47,953 bases of DNA, from assembly GCA_002737365.1 (NCBI GenBank), contig NSIL01000020.1, forward strand, positions 1 through 47,953, written 5' to 3'. The notes beneath the pieces are model-generated. The model did not search any database. It worked only from the letters and a program-made list of their open reading frames with translations, and was not told the origin of the DNA. Source of the DNA: Acidobacterium sp. (GTDB lineage Bacteria > Acidobacteriota > Vicinamibacteria > Vicinamibacterales > UBA2999). The translations under genes and the position numbers were made by a program. Below, piece by piece: positions 37,345-45,189 of the stretch; the stretch's first letter is position 1, and the number at the start of each line of letters is the position of its first letter.

Positions 37345-39147
37345 TTACTGACCGGCCCAGGCCGCCAGTCGGGTCTTCTGCTCGGCCGTGGCGGTGGGCG
37401 ACACTTCAAGCCGCCACGCGCGGCCAGGTTCGGTCCCGAGCATCACGTCGATCTTCGTCAGCTTGTCCCGGCGGGCCACGAGCACCGCGATCTGGTCGCC
37501 CGGCTTATATTGATCGAGTCGCGCCGCCAGGCCATCGGCCCGCACGCGCACATCATCGATCGCCAGGATCTCATCGTCCACGTTGAGGCCCGCCTCGATG
37601 GCCGGCGTGCCGCGACGGACCGACGTGATCACCAAACGACCGCCATCGTTGCGCGTGCCGCTGCCGATGAAGGCGCGGGCACCGCGCGGATCAGTGGGAC
37701 GGAACCGCAGGCCGAAGTAGTCGAGCGCCTCGGTGTAGTCCAGTTCGTCGGTCGACTCGGCCGCCTTGCCAAACCAGCCCTTGAGATCCGTACCGGCAGC
37801 CTCGCTCATGACGTCGTAAAACTGCGTCGGCGTGTAACCCTTGTCGCCGGAGTAGCGCTGCATGGCCCACTGCATGCCGGTGTCGAGCGTGCGCGCCTCG
37901 TTGCTCGACTTGCGGATCTTGGCGTCGAGCAGGAACGCAATCACCGCCCCCTTGGGGTAGTAGTTGATGCTGGTGTTGGCCGTGTTCTCGTCGGGACGGT
38001 ACTGCTTGATCCAGGTGTCGTACGACGACATGTTCACGGGCGTCACCAGCCGGCCTGGCGTGGTCTGCACCGCCTCGATTTGGTTCGACAGGCCGTCCAG
38101 GAACTCTTCGCGGGTCGCAATGCCGGCGCGCCGAGGCAGCACGTCGCCGTAGTAGTCAGTAAAGCCCTCGGCCACCCACAGCATCTTCACGTAGTTCTCA
38201 TTCTCGTAGTCGAAGGGGCCGAGTTCCACGGGACGCAACCGCTTAACGTTCCAGTTGTGGAAATACTCGTGGGCAATCAAGCCGAGCCATCCCATGTAGG
38301 AGCGGTGCGTGCGGGTGGTGAAGCGGCCCGACATGCCGAGGAAGCTGTTTTTGTGTTCAAGACCGCCACCGGATTCGGTGACCATGTTTAGAAAGTAGTA
38401 GTGCGGATACGGCAGCGGGCCCATCACGTTGCGGCCGGCCTCGACGATCTTCTTCACATCGGCAGCAGCGCGGTCGGCATCAAACAACGACGGGTCGCCT
38501 TCGAGCACCAGCGCGTGCTTCTTGCCGTCGACCGTGAACTCGCGCACGACCGGGTTGCCGATGATGATGGGGCTGTCGACGAGCGTGTCGAAGTCGTCCG
38601 CACGAAAGGTGGTGGCGGTGCCGGCCACCGGCATCAGCGGCGTCTGCACACCCTTCCAGGCCGCAGGCAGTTCCACCTTCACTTCGTGCGGCCGCTTGCC
38701 GCCATCGGGCAGCGTCACGAACGTCGGTGCGCCGTTCAGCATAGCGAAACCGGCCTCGACCCAGTTGTTGCGGACGGTCAGCTCGCGGCTGTAGACCCGG
38801 TAACGGAACATGACCGTGCGCGCCCCGCCAGTGGTGATCCGCCAGCGGTTCTTGCGCGACTTCTCCACCGCCAGCGCGGTCGTGCCATTGCTGGCGGTCA
38901 CGGCCTCGACGTTTCGCTCGTACTCGCGAATCAGGTACGACCCTGGCGTCCACGTCGCCATGTAGACCTCGACGTCGGGGCGGCCAGCCGTCGGGATACT
39001 CGCCTCCACTTCGACGTAGTGGGTCTGAGGCGCCGGAAAGCGCAACGTGTAGCGAATCGGCTCCACCGCCTGGGCGCTCAGCGGGTGCGAACTTGAGACA
39101 GTGAGCGCAAGCGCGCACAAAACGGCAGCAAGATTGGAACGGCTCAT
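37345..39147 (-). CDS. Secreted M61 family aminopeptidase with PDZ domain (first copy)
   Basis: A 600-residue exported metallopeptidase. The ATG at 39147 is chosen (MSRSNLAAVLCALALTVSSS signal peptide); an upstream in-frame GTG adds nothing. The zinc motif is HEYFHNWN (His293, Glu294, His297) with the third ligand Glu327 in WVAEGFTDYY. The N-terminal half is the M61 beta domain. A PDZ domain occupies about 490-565 (GLNVDDEILAIDDVRVRADG). M61 enzymes are glycyl- or broad aminopeptidases. TAGAAT lies 10 nt upstream of the ATG. The gene is divergent from the cox operon with 67 bp between start codons. Confidence 0.93.
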   Translation of the reverse strand: MSRSNLAAVLCALALTVSSSHPLSAQAVEPIRYTLRFPAPQTHYVEVEASIPTAGRPDVEVYMATWTPGSYLIREYERNVEAVTASNGTTALAVEKSRKNRWRITTGGARTVMFRYRVYSRELTVRNNWVEAGFAMLNGAPTFVTLPDGGKRPHEVKVELPAAWKGVQTPLMPVAGTATTFRADDFDTLVDSPIIIGNPVVREFTVDGKKHALVLEGDPSLFDADRAAADVKKIVEAGRNVMGPLPYPHYYFLNMVTESGGGLEHKNSFLGMSGRFTTRTHRSYMGWLGLIAHEYFHNWNVKRLRPVELGPFDYENENYVKMLWVAEGFTDYYGDVLPRRAGIATREEFLDGLSNQIEAVQTTPGRLVTPVNMSSYDTWIKQYRPDENTANTSINYYPKGAVIAFLLDAKIRKSSNEARTLDTGMQWAMQRYSGDKGYTPTQFYDVMSEAAGTDLKGWFGKAAESTDELDYTEALDYFGLRFRPTDPRGARAFIGSGTRNDGGRLVITSVRRGTPAIEAGLNVDDEILAIDDVRVRADGLAARLDQYKPGDQIAVLVARRDKLTKIDVMLGTEPGRAWRLEVSPTATAEQKTRLAAWAGQ

Positions 39148-39157
39148 GGTGGTTGTT

Positions 39158-39163
39158 ATTCTA
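39158..39163 (-). promoter_or_regulatory. Putative -10 hexamer TAGAAT for the first M61 gene
   Basis: TAGAAT (5 of 6 consensus positions) lies 10 nt before the ATG at 39147; the leader would be about 3 nt. Confidence 0.4.
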
Positions 39164-39202
39164 CCCACCTTCGCTAAGGCTACGGCGGGCAGGGCGAGCC
39201 TG

Positions 39203-39208
39203 TAGAAT
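39203..39208 (+). promoter_or_regulatory. Putative -10 hexamer TAGAAT for the cox operon
   Basis: TAGAAT lies 6 nt before the GTG at 39215, predicting a leaderless transcript. The identical hexamer drives the divergent M61 gene 40 bp away. Confidence 0.45.
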
Positions 39209-39214
39209 CATCTT

Positions 39215-41338
39215 GTGCGCTGGACCGATCACAAGACGGTGGGGCTGCAGTATGGCCTGACCGCCCTTTTCTTTCTCCTGGTCGGGTTCCTCCTGATGAT
39301 CCTGATGCGGTGGCAACTGGCCTGGCCCGGCCAGCCGCTGCCGGCGTGGCTGGTGCCGATGCTGGGCGAGGCCAACGCGCCCGGCGGCATCATGCTGCCC
39401 GAGTTCTATAACCAGCTGGTCGCTATGCACGGCTCGGTGATGGTCTTCCTGGCGGTGGTGCCGCTGGCCGCCAGCGCGTTCGGCACCTACCTCGTCCCGC
39501 TGCAGATCGGCGCCAACGGCGTCGCGTTCCCGCGGGTGAGTGCGCTCAGCTACTGGCTGTATCTCGCCGGGGGCCTCGTCATGCTCGCGAGCTTCTTCGT
39601 CGAGGGCGGCGCGCCGAATTCAGGCTGGACGTCGTACGTGCCGCTGGCGGTCATTGCCTCGGCAGGACAGAACTTCTGGCTCGTCGGCATCTTCCTGATC
39701 GGGTTGTCATCCACGCTCGGCGCCATCACCATGCTGGCCACCATCGTCCAGGGCCGCGCGCCCGGCATGACGTGGATGAAGCTACCGTTCTTCGTCTGGT
39801 CGCAGCTGGTCACGGCGCTGCTGTTGTTGCTGGCGTTCCCCGCTCTTCAGGCGGCGGCAATCTTCCAGTTGATGGACCGCGTCGCCGGCACCAGCTTCTT
39901 CCTGCCAACCGGCCTCGTGATTGGCGGTGCACCGCTGCTCGGACCGACCGGCGGCGGCAACCCGCTGCTGTGGCAGCATCTGTTCTGGTTCCTCGCGCAT
40001 CCCGAGGTCTACGTCCTGATCCTCCCCGCCATGGGCATTGTCGCCGAGGTGATCACCACCAACGCGCGGCGGCCGCTGTGGGGCTACGGGCTGATGGTCG
40101 GCGCAGTGCTGTTCATGGGCGGCATGTCGATGGTGGTGTGGGCGCATCACATGTTCCTGAGCGGCATGGGCACGACGCTCAGCCTGTTCTTCCAGGTGAC
40201 GACGATGATCATCTCGATTCCGTCGGTGATCTTGATCTCGTCGCTGGTGATGTCGCTATGGGGCGGATCGATTCGCTTCACCACGCCGATGCTGTTCGCG
40301 CTGGCGTTCCTGCCGATGTTTGGCATCGGCGGCCTGACCGGGCTGCCACTCGGTCTCGCGGCCAGCGATGTCTCGTTGCACGACACCTACTATGTCGTCG
40401 CGCACTTCCACTACCTGGTGGCGCCGGGCACGATGTTCGCGCTGTTCGCCGGCATCTACCACTGGTTCCCGCGCATCACCGGCCGGATGCTCGACGAGCG
40501 GCTCGGCAAGGTGCATTTCTGGGGATCGTTCATCTGCATGAACCTGATCTTCATGCCGATGTTCGTGGTCGGACTGATGGGCGTGAACCGCCGCCTGTAT
40601 GACGCCGGTGCGAGCTACGCACTGGCTCAGCCGACGCTGATGTGGCAGACGCACATGACGTATGCCGCCGTCCTGCTCGGCGTGTTCCAACTGCCTTTCC
40701 TTTGGAATCTGTGGTCAAGCAGCCGCAAGCCGGATCAGTGCGTCGACAACCCATGGCAAGCAAGCACCCGTGAGTGGCAACTGCCATTGGCGGCTGTGAG
40801 CAGAGCGGAATCTGCGGCGGTGATTAGACCCGACACCGGCACATCGGCGTCGGCGCTGGGAACCTGGCTGCTGCTCGCCTCGCTGACGATGTTCTTTGGG
40901 TCGCTGTTTTCGGCCTACGTCATGCTCCGCGCCGGATCGCTCGAATGGCCGGGACCGCTCGCCCAGTTCCCGTGGCTCGAGACGGCGCTGCTGCTCGGCG
41001 CCGCCGCGGTGTTCAGCGAAGCGCGCATCCGCCTGATCAGTTCACATGCGCTCGGGCTCGCCTTTGTCGCCATCAGGCTGATGAACGACGCGCTCATGAT
41101 TCGCCAGGGCCTGGCGCCCTCGGCCAGCGTGCAGTTGGCGTGCTGGTACACCCTGGGCGCCGTGCACACCACCTTGGTGTTTGGCGCAGCCGTATTCTCT
41201 GGTTGGCTGGCGGGTCCATCGTTCGCAATGAAAGCCAGTCAGCGCGAACGCTGGCTGGCGCGCATCGAGACGACGCGGCAATACTGGATCTTCGTGGACA
41301 TCGTGTGGCTCGCGCTGGTGGGCGCGTTCTTCATATGA
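39215..41338 (+). CDS. Cytochrome c oxidase subunit I-III fusion
   Basis: A 707-residue integral membrane protein of the terminal oxidase. Residues about 1-500 are subunit I: low-spin heme ligand His72 (MHGSVM), CuB ligands His262 (AHPEVY), His311 and His312, crosslinked Tyr266, high-spin heme ligand His397 and His399 (AHFHYLV). Residues about 545-707 are a shortened subunit III with about five helices. Glu264 in HPEVY is kept, but the D-channel Asp is Gly102 (LQIGANGVAFPR) and the K-channel Lys is Leu340 (IPSVILISS), with Ser337 at the Thr position. The GTG start has TAGAAT 6 nt upstream. The stop overlaps the next ATG. Confidence 0.94.
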   Translation: MRWTDHKTVGLQYGLTALFFLLVGFLLMILMRWQLAWPGQPLPAWLVPMLGEANAPGGIMLPEFYNQLVAMHGSVMVFLAVVPLAASAFGTYLVPLQIGANGVAFPRVSALSYWLYLAGGLVMLASFFVEGGAPNSGWTSYVPLAVIASAGQNFWLVGIFLIGLSSTLGAITMLATIVQGRAPGMTWMKLPFFVWSQLVTALLLLLAFPALQAAAIFQLMDRVAGTSFFLPTGLVIGGAPLLGPTGGGNPLLWQHLFWFLAHPEVYVLILPAMGIVAEVITTNARRPLWGYGLMVGAVLFMGGMSMVVWAHHMFLSGMGTTLSLFFQVTTMIISIPSVILISSLVMSLWGGSIRFTTPMLFALAFLPMFGIGGLTGLPLGLAASDVSLHDTYYVVAHFHYLVAPGTMFALFAGIYHWFPRITGRMLDERLGKVHFWGSFICMNLIFMPMFVVGLMGVNRRLYDAGASYALAQPTLMWQTHMTYAAVLLGVFQLPFLWNLWSSSRKPDQCVDNPWQASTREWQLPLAAVSRAESAAVIRPDTGTSASALGTWLLLASLTMFFGSLFSAYVMLRAGSLEWPGPLAQFPWLETALLLGAAAVFSEARIRLISSHALGLAFVAIRLMNDALMIRQGLAPSASVQLACWYTLGAVHTTLVFGAAVFSGWLAGPSFAMKASQRERWLARIETTRQYWIFVDIVWLALVGAFFI

Positions 41339-41490
41339 GCTGCTCCATCTGCGGACCTTCTGAAAGCGCGGCCATTGCCGCCGGCATTCGCGCCGGTGTC
41401 GGCACACTGGTCATCGTCACGGCGATCGTCGTGCTGGGGATCGCGCGCTTGGCGTGGCGCCTGTGGGTGCTCAGGAATCGCAACGCATGA
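41335..41490 (+). CDS. 51-residue membrane protein with N-terminal CxxC inside the cox operon
   Basis: MSCSICGPSESAAIAAGIRA is followed by one hydrophobic helix (GVGTLVIVTAIVVLGIARLA) and a basic end WRLWVLRNRNA. It overlaps the coxAC stop (ATGA) and its own stop overlaps the coxB start (ATGA), so it is a real link in the operon. The Cys3-x-x-Cys6 pair near the membrane face could bind copper or be redox-active. Small subunit-IV-like proteins occur in oxidase operons, but I do not recognise this one. Confidence 0.75.
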   Translation: MSCSICGPSESAAIAAGIRAGVGTLVIVTAIVVLGIARLAWRLWVLRNRNA

Positions 41491-42227
41491 TCGAGCGCTG
41501 GCTGCCCGCGGCCGCCTCGGCCCACGCGTGCGCACTGGATGCCGTGCTGTTCGGCATCCACTGGCACATGCTGCTGATCTTCACCGCGTGGCTGGCGCTG
41601 TTGGTCGTGATCCTGATCAAATTCCGTCAGGGCGCGAACCCGGAGCCGCGACCGACCGAAGCAAGACGCTTATGGCCCGCCATCGCGATCGGCTGTGTGG
41701 TCATCGGCGACGCCGTCATTCTCACGACGCTAGCCTTGCCGGCCTGGTCGGCCCGAATCGCGCCGCCACCGGCCAATGTGACGCCAATCGAAGTACGCGT
41801 CACCGGCGAGCAGTTCGCCTGGAACATCCACTACCCGGGACCAGACCGAGTGTTCGGACGCATCGACAACTCGTTGATCAGCGCGTCAAACCCCGTGGGG
41901 ATCGACCGTGACGACGCGGCCGCCAGGGACGACATCGGACTGCTGAACATCCTCACGCTGCCCGTCGGGCGGACGATCGTGATTCAACTGGCCAGCCGCG
42001 ATGTCGTCCACAGCTTTACCCTCCACGAGATGCGCGTGAAGCAGGACGCCATGCCAGGCATGACCACGCGGACGTGGTTTACGCCGACCAGGACCGGGGA
42101 TTGGGAGATTGCGTGTTCACAGTTATGTGGGCTGGGGCACTACCGAATGCGCGGTGAGCTTCACGTGGTGACCGCGGCCGGCTGGGACCAGTGGATGAAG
42201 GACGAGCAAGTGCGATTAACTCGATGA
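41487..42227 (+). CDS. coxB: Cytochrome c oxidase subunit II
   Basis: A 246-residue subunit that takes electrons from the donor at its CuA centre. Two N-terminal membrane helices (about 20-45 and 62-85) precede a cupredoxin domain. CuA ligands are all present: His175 (RDVVHSFTLHEM), Cys210, Cys214, His218 and Met221 (CSQLCGLGHYRM). Gln212 replaces the usual Glu, whose backbone carbonyl binds copper, so the site should still form. There is no fused cytochrome c domain, unlike caa3 types. ATGA overlaps join it to the 51-residue protein and to the S66 gene. Confidence 0.94.
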   Translation: MIERWLPAAASAHACALDAVLFGIHWHMLLIFTAWLALLVVILIKFRQGANPEPRPTEARRLWPAIAIGCVVIGDAVILTTLALPAWSARIAPPPANVTPIEVRVTGEQFAWNIHYPGPDRVFGRIDNSLISASNPVGIDRDDAAARDDIGLLNILTLPVGRTIVIQLASRDVVHSFTLHEMRVKQDAMPGMTTRTWFTPTRTGDWEIACSQLCGLGHYRMRGELHVVTAAGWDQWMKDEQVRLTR

Positions 42228-43255
42228 CCACACGAAGAGACTTTCTGGCCCTCGGCGGCATGGCCACGGCGGCACTGGGCGGCCGGCTCACCGCTCAGGC
42301 AGTGCCGGTCAAGCCGGCGCGGCTTAAGGCCGGTGACACCATCAGCTTGATCAATCCCGCCGGCGCCACCTACAACGGCGTCGACCTCGACATCGTCCGC
42401 GAGACCTTCGAGGCCCTCGACCTCAAGGTGAAGGTCGGCGCGCATGTGCTCGATCGCTACGGCTACCTCGCCGGCCGCGACGAGGACCGCGCCGCCGATG
42501 TCAACGCGATGTTCGCGGATCGCGACGTCCGCGGCATTGTCTGCATCCGCGGCGGCTGGGGCTGCGCCCGCATCATCCCGCGCCTCGACTACGACCTGAT
42601 TCGTCGCAACCCCAAGGTCCTGCTCGGCTACAGCGACATCACTGCGCTGCACTCGGCGATCCACGCGCGCACCGGACTCGTCACCTTCCATGGACCGGTC
42701 GGTATCTCGCAGTGGAACGCGTTTAACGTCGGCTGGCTTCGGCGTGTGTTATTCGATGGCGAGGCCGTCACCTTCGAGAACGACAAGTCGTTCGACAAGG
42801 ACGATACCCTGGTGCAGCGCCAGAACCGCATCCGCACGCTGACGCCCGGGGTCGCGCGCGGCCGGCTGCTGGGCGGTAACCTGACGGTGCTGACGGCGAT
42901 TGTCGGCTCGTCGTACCTGCCGGACTTCTCGAAGTGCGTCTTGTTTCTGGAAGACGTCGAAGAGGCGCCGTATCGCATCGATCGCATGCTGACGCAGTTG
43001 AAGCTGGCTGGGATTCTGGCCAAGGCCAGCGCGGTGGTGTTCGGTAACTGCACGGATTGCGAGCCGGGCAGCGGCTTCGGCTCACTAACCGTTGAGGATG
43101 CCCTGGTGGAGCATGTCAAGCCGCTCGGCGTGCCCGCGTGGCACGGCGCGCAGATCGGTCACATCGACCAGCAATTCACGCTGCCGTATGGTGCGGAGGT
43201 TGAAGTCGATGCGGCGAAGGGAACGATTCGAATGATCGAGCCGGCGGTTGGCTGA
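42224..43255 (+). CDS. Tat-exported LD-carboxypeptidase (S66 family)
   Basis: A 343-residue serine peptidase that in known members removes the terminal D-Ala from murein tetrapeptides. The ATG at 42224 overlaps the coxB stop. A twin-arginine signal is clear (TTRRDFLALGGMATAALGG). The family blocks are RGGWGCARIIPRLDYD and LLGYSDITALHSA, with nucleophile Ser137; Glu in LFLEDVEEAPYRIDRML and His in HGAQIGHID complete the triad. LdcA is usually cytoplasmic, so an exported form points to a periplasmic role. Why it is coupled to an oxidase operon is not clear. Confidence 0.92.
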   Translation: MTTRRDFLALGGMATAALGGRLTAQAVPVKPARLKAGDTISLINPAGATYNGVDLDIVRETFEALDLKVKVGAHVLDRYGYLAGRDEDRAADVNAMFADRDVRGIVCIRGGWGCARIIPRLDYDLIRRNPKVLLGYSDITALHSAIHARTGLVTFHGPVGISQWNAFNVGWLRRVLFDGEAVTFENDKSFDKDDTLVQRQNRIRTLTPGVARGRLLGGNLTVLTAIVGSSYLPDFSKCVLFLEDVEEAPYRIDRMLTQLKLAGILAKASAVVFGNCTDCEPGSGFGSLTVEDALVEHVKPLGVPAWHGAQIGHIDQQFTLPYGAEVEVDAAKGTIRMIEPAVG

Positions 43256-43257
43256 GG

Positions 43258-43283
43258 GGCGGGTCTCAAAGACCCGCCTCTAC
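43258..43283. repeat. Hairpin element, copy C
   Basis: GGCGGGTC (43258-43265) pairs perfectly with GACCCGCC (43271-43278) around TCAAA; the TCTAC tail is at 43279-43283. It lies between the convergent S66 and second M61 genes, with the M61 stop at 43291. Its stem is nearly that of copy B (34846). Confidence 0.7.
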
Positions 43284-43290
43284 TATGCGA

Positions 43291-45171
43291 CTACCGTCGT
43301 TGCGAGTTGAGCCAGGACTCCCTGAACTTCCGCTGGTCGTCGGTGAGTGTGCCGCCGGTTTTTTCGACCGGCACGATCTCAATTCGCGGGTCCTCAACCA
43401 GCGTGATGGTGCCGTTCACCACTTCGCCGCTGCGACGGATGAACCGCAGCGGCACGGCCGCGCCCGGCTTCTGCTTCGAGAGAGCCGCTTCAAACGCCGC
43501 CATTGACGTCAGGTCGACGCCGCCGAGACTCGCCAGCTGATCGTCTTGCGCGACGCCCGCCTGGTAGAGCGGCGATTCCCACGGCACGAGGCCCGACACT
43601 CGCAAGGCACTGCCGCCACCCTGCAACTGCACCTGGCCGGCGAACGCCTTGCCCGCGGCGCGCTTGCGCAACACCATACCGGCCCTACCCAGCAGGTGCG
43701 TGTAGTCCACCAGCTCGCGGCCCTCGACGTACTTGGCGAAGAAGTCGTTGGCGTAGCCGCGATCACCGGCCACCTTGGCCAGCGACTCCTTCAGCCCGTC
43801 GATGGTGTAGGGCGTGCTCACCTTGCCAGGGGTCTTCTGTCCCGGCCGGCCAAACTGGGTCCACAGTGCCTTCATGAACTGATCGCCGGTGACTTGCGCG
43901 TTCGACCGATCACGCAGCGACAGGTCGAGTCCCAGCCCGATCACCGAACCGTAGGTGTAGTACGAGATGAAGAGGTTCGGAAAGGCGGTGCGATCGATCG
44001 CCGCGGCCGCATCCACGAACGGTGCCATCCGGCTCATGTCCACGGCGCTGCGGAACTGGCGGCCGGGCCCGAGCGTGACAGCGTTGATGGAGCCCGCCAG
44101 TTCGCCCAGCAGCCCATCGAGCGGCAGCAGGCCGGCGCGATACAGGATCAGGCTGTCGAAGTAGCTCGTGAAGCCCTCGCCCAGCCACAGGTCGTCGCTC
44201 ATATCGGCCTGCTCGAAGTCGAAGGGCTCGACGCCCGCCGAGCGCAGGCGCTCCATGTTCCAGGCGTGGAAGAACTCGTGCGAGACGGTGCCGAGAATGC
44301 CCTGGCGCTGGCCGGGGTTGCGGAGCGCACCGGGGCTGGTCAACGACGTGCTGTTGCGATGCTCCATGCCATCGCCGCTGGCCCACGGCAGGTAGGTGCT
44401 GAGGAACGTGTAGGTGTTGGTTTCAAACTGCGGCAACTCGCCAAAGATGGGAATGGTCTCGCGGACGATGCGCTCGACGTCCCTGGCAAAGGCGTCGGCT
44501 TCAGCCTCGGTGCCGTCATGCGTCAGGGCGATGCGGAAGGTTGGCGGCGGCCCCGTCCGCTTCTGACCATCGTCGACCGTGAACGCGCGCAGCGTGAACG
44601 CGCTGAAATCGGTGGGGCTGTCCATCAGGTAGTGGATGTTCGGCGCCGTGAAAACGAGCGGATCCGGCGTCGGGAACAACTGGGTCGCGACTTTCCAGGT
44701 CTTGCCTGACGGCTGCACGAACGTCACCCTGGCCGGCCGCTCGAACCAGCCGCGCGCGAACATCAGCGCTGCGGGGATGTTGATGTGCGCGTGCATCGAG
44801 TCGATGCCGAGGTAGGTGCCGTCGGTGCGGTCACCGAAGACCTTATAGGTCACGACGACGGTGCCGTCGTGAGTGGCGAAGTCCCACTGGTGAGGATCCG
44901 GCCTGGTCGCCGTGAGCGGCTGGCCCTTGCTGTTCACCGCCGTGACGTCGAACACGTTCTTGGCGAACTCGTGGAGCGCATAGCGCCCAGGAGATGTCCG
45001 CGCCATCCGCAACTGCAGCACGCCCACAGGCACGGCGGCGAATTTGGCTTCAACCTGCATCCACCGGTGTTCGGGGGACGGGAACGAGAACTTGTACTCC
45101 ACCGGGGCCTGCGCCCACGCGGTGCTGGCCACCAGCACCAAAATGAAAACGGCGACGAAACGTTTGACCAT
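43291..45171 (-). CDS. Secreted M61 family aminopeptidase with PDZ domain (second copy)
   Basis: A 626-residue exported metallopeptidase starting at ATG 45171 (signal peptide MVKRFVAVFILVLVASTAWA). The zinc motif is HEFFHAWN (His298, Glu299, His302), and the third ligand is Glu332 in LWLGEGFTSYF. EHRNSTSLTSPG is the substrate-region block. A PDZ domain near residues 505-585 (GVAQDDQLASLGGVDLTSMA) follows. It is a diverged paralogue of the enzyme at 37345 with the same architecture. TATGCT lies 7 nt upstream of the ATG, and the divergent M20 gene starts 18 bp away. Confidence 0.93.
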   Translation of the reverse strand: MVKRFVAVFILVLVASTAWAQAPVEYKFSFPSPEHRWMQVEAKFAAVPVGVLQLRMARTSPGRYALHEFAKNVFDVTAVNSKGQPLTATRPDPHQWDFATHDGTVVVTYKVFGDRTDGTYLGIDSMHAHINIPAALMFARGWFERPARVTFVQPSGKTWKVATQLFPTPDPLVFTAPNIHYLMDSPTDFSAFTLRAFTVDDGQKRTGPPPTFRIALTHDGTEAEADAFARDVERIVRETIPIFGELPQFETNTYTFLSTYLPWASGDGMEHRNSTSLTSPGALRNPGQRQGILGTVSHEFFHAWNMERLRSAGVEPFDFEQADMSDDLWLGEGFTSYFDSLILYRAGLLPLDGLLGELAGSINAVTLGPGRQFRSAVDMSRMAPFVDAAAAIDRTAFPNLFISYYTYGSVIGLGLDLSLRDRSNAQVTGDQFMKALWTQFGRPGQKTPGKVSTPYTIDGLKESLAKVAGDRGYANDFFAKYVEGRELVDYTHLLGRAGMVLRKRAAGKAFAGQVQLQGGGSALRVSGLVPWESPLYQAGVAQDDQLASLGGVDLTSMAAFEAALSKQKPGAAVPLRFIRRSGEVVNGTITLVEDPRIEIVPVEKTGGTLTDDQRKFRESWLNSQRR

Positions 45172-45177
45172 TCCGGC

Positions 45178-45184
45178 TAGCATA
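45178..45184. promoter_or_regulatory. Overlapping divergent -10 hexamers for the second M61 gene and the M20 gene
   Basis: TAGCAT (45178-45183, plus) is 6 nt before the ATG at 45190, and TATGCT (45184-45179, minus) is 7 nt before the ATG at 45171. The two hexamers share five bases within an 18-bp spacer, so the two promoters should compete or fire from one open complex. Confidence 0.45.
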
Positions 45185-45189
45185 CATCC

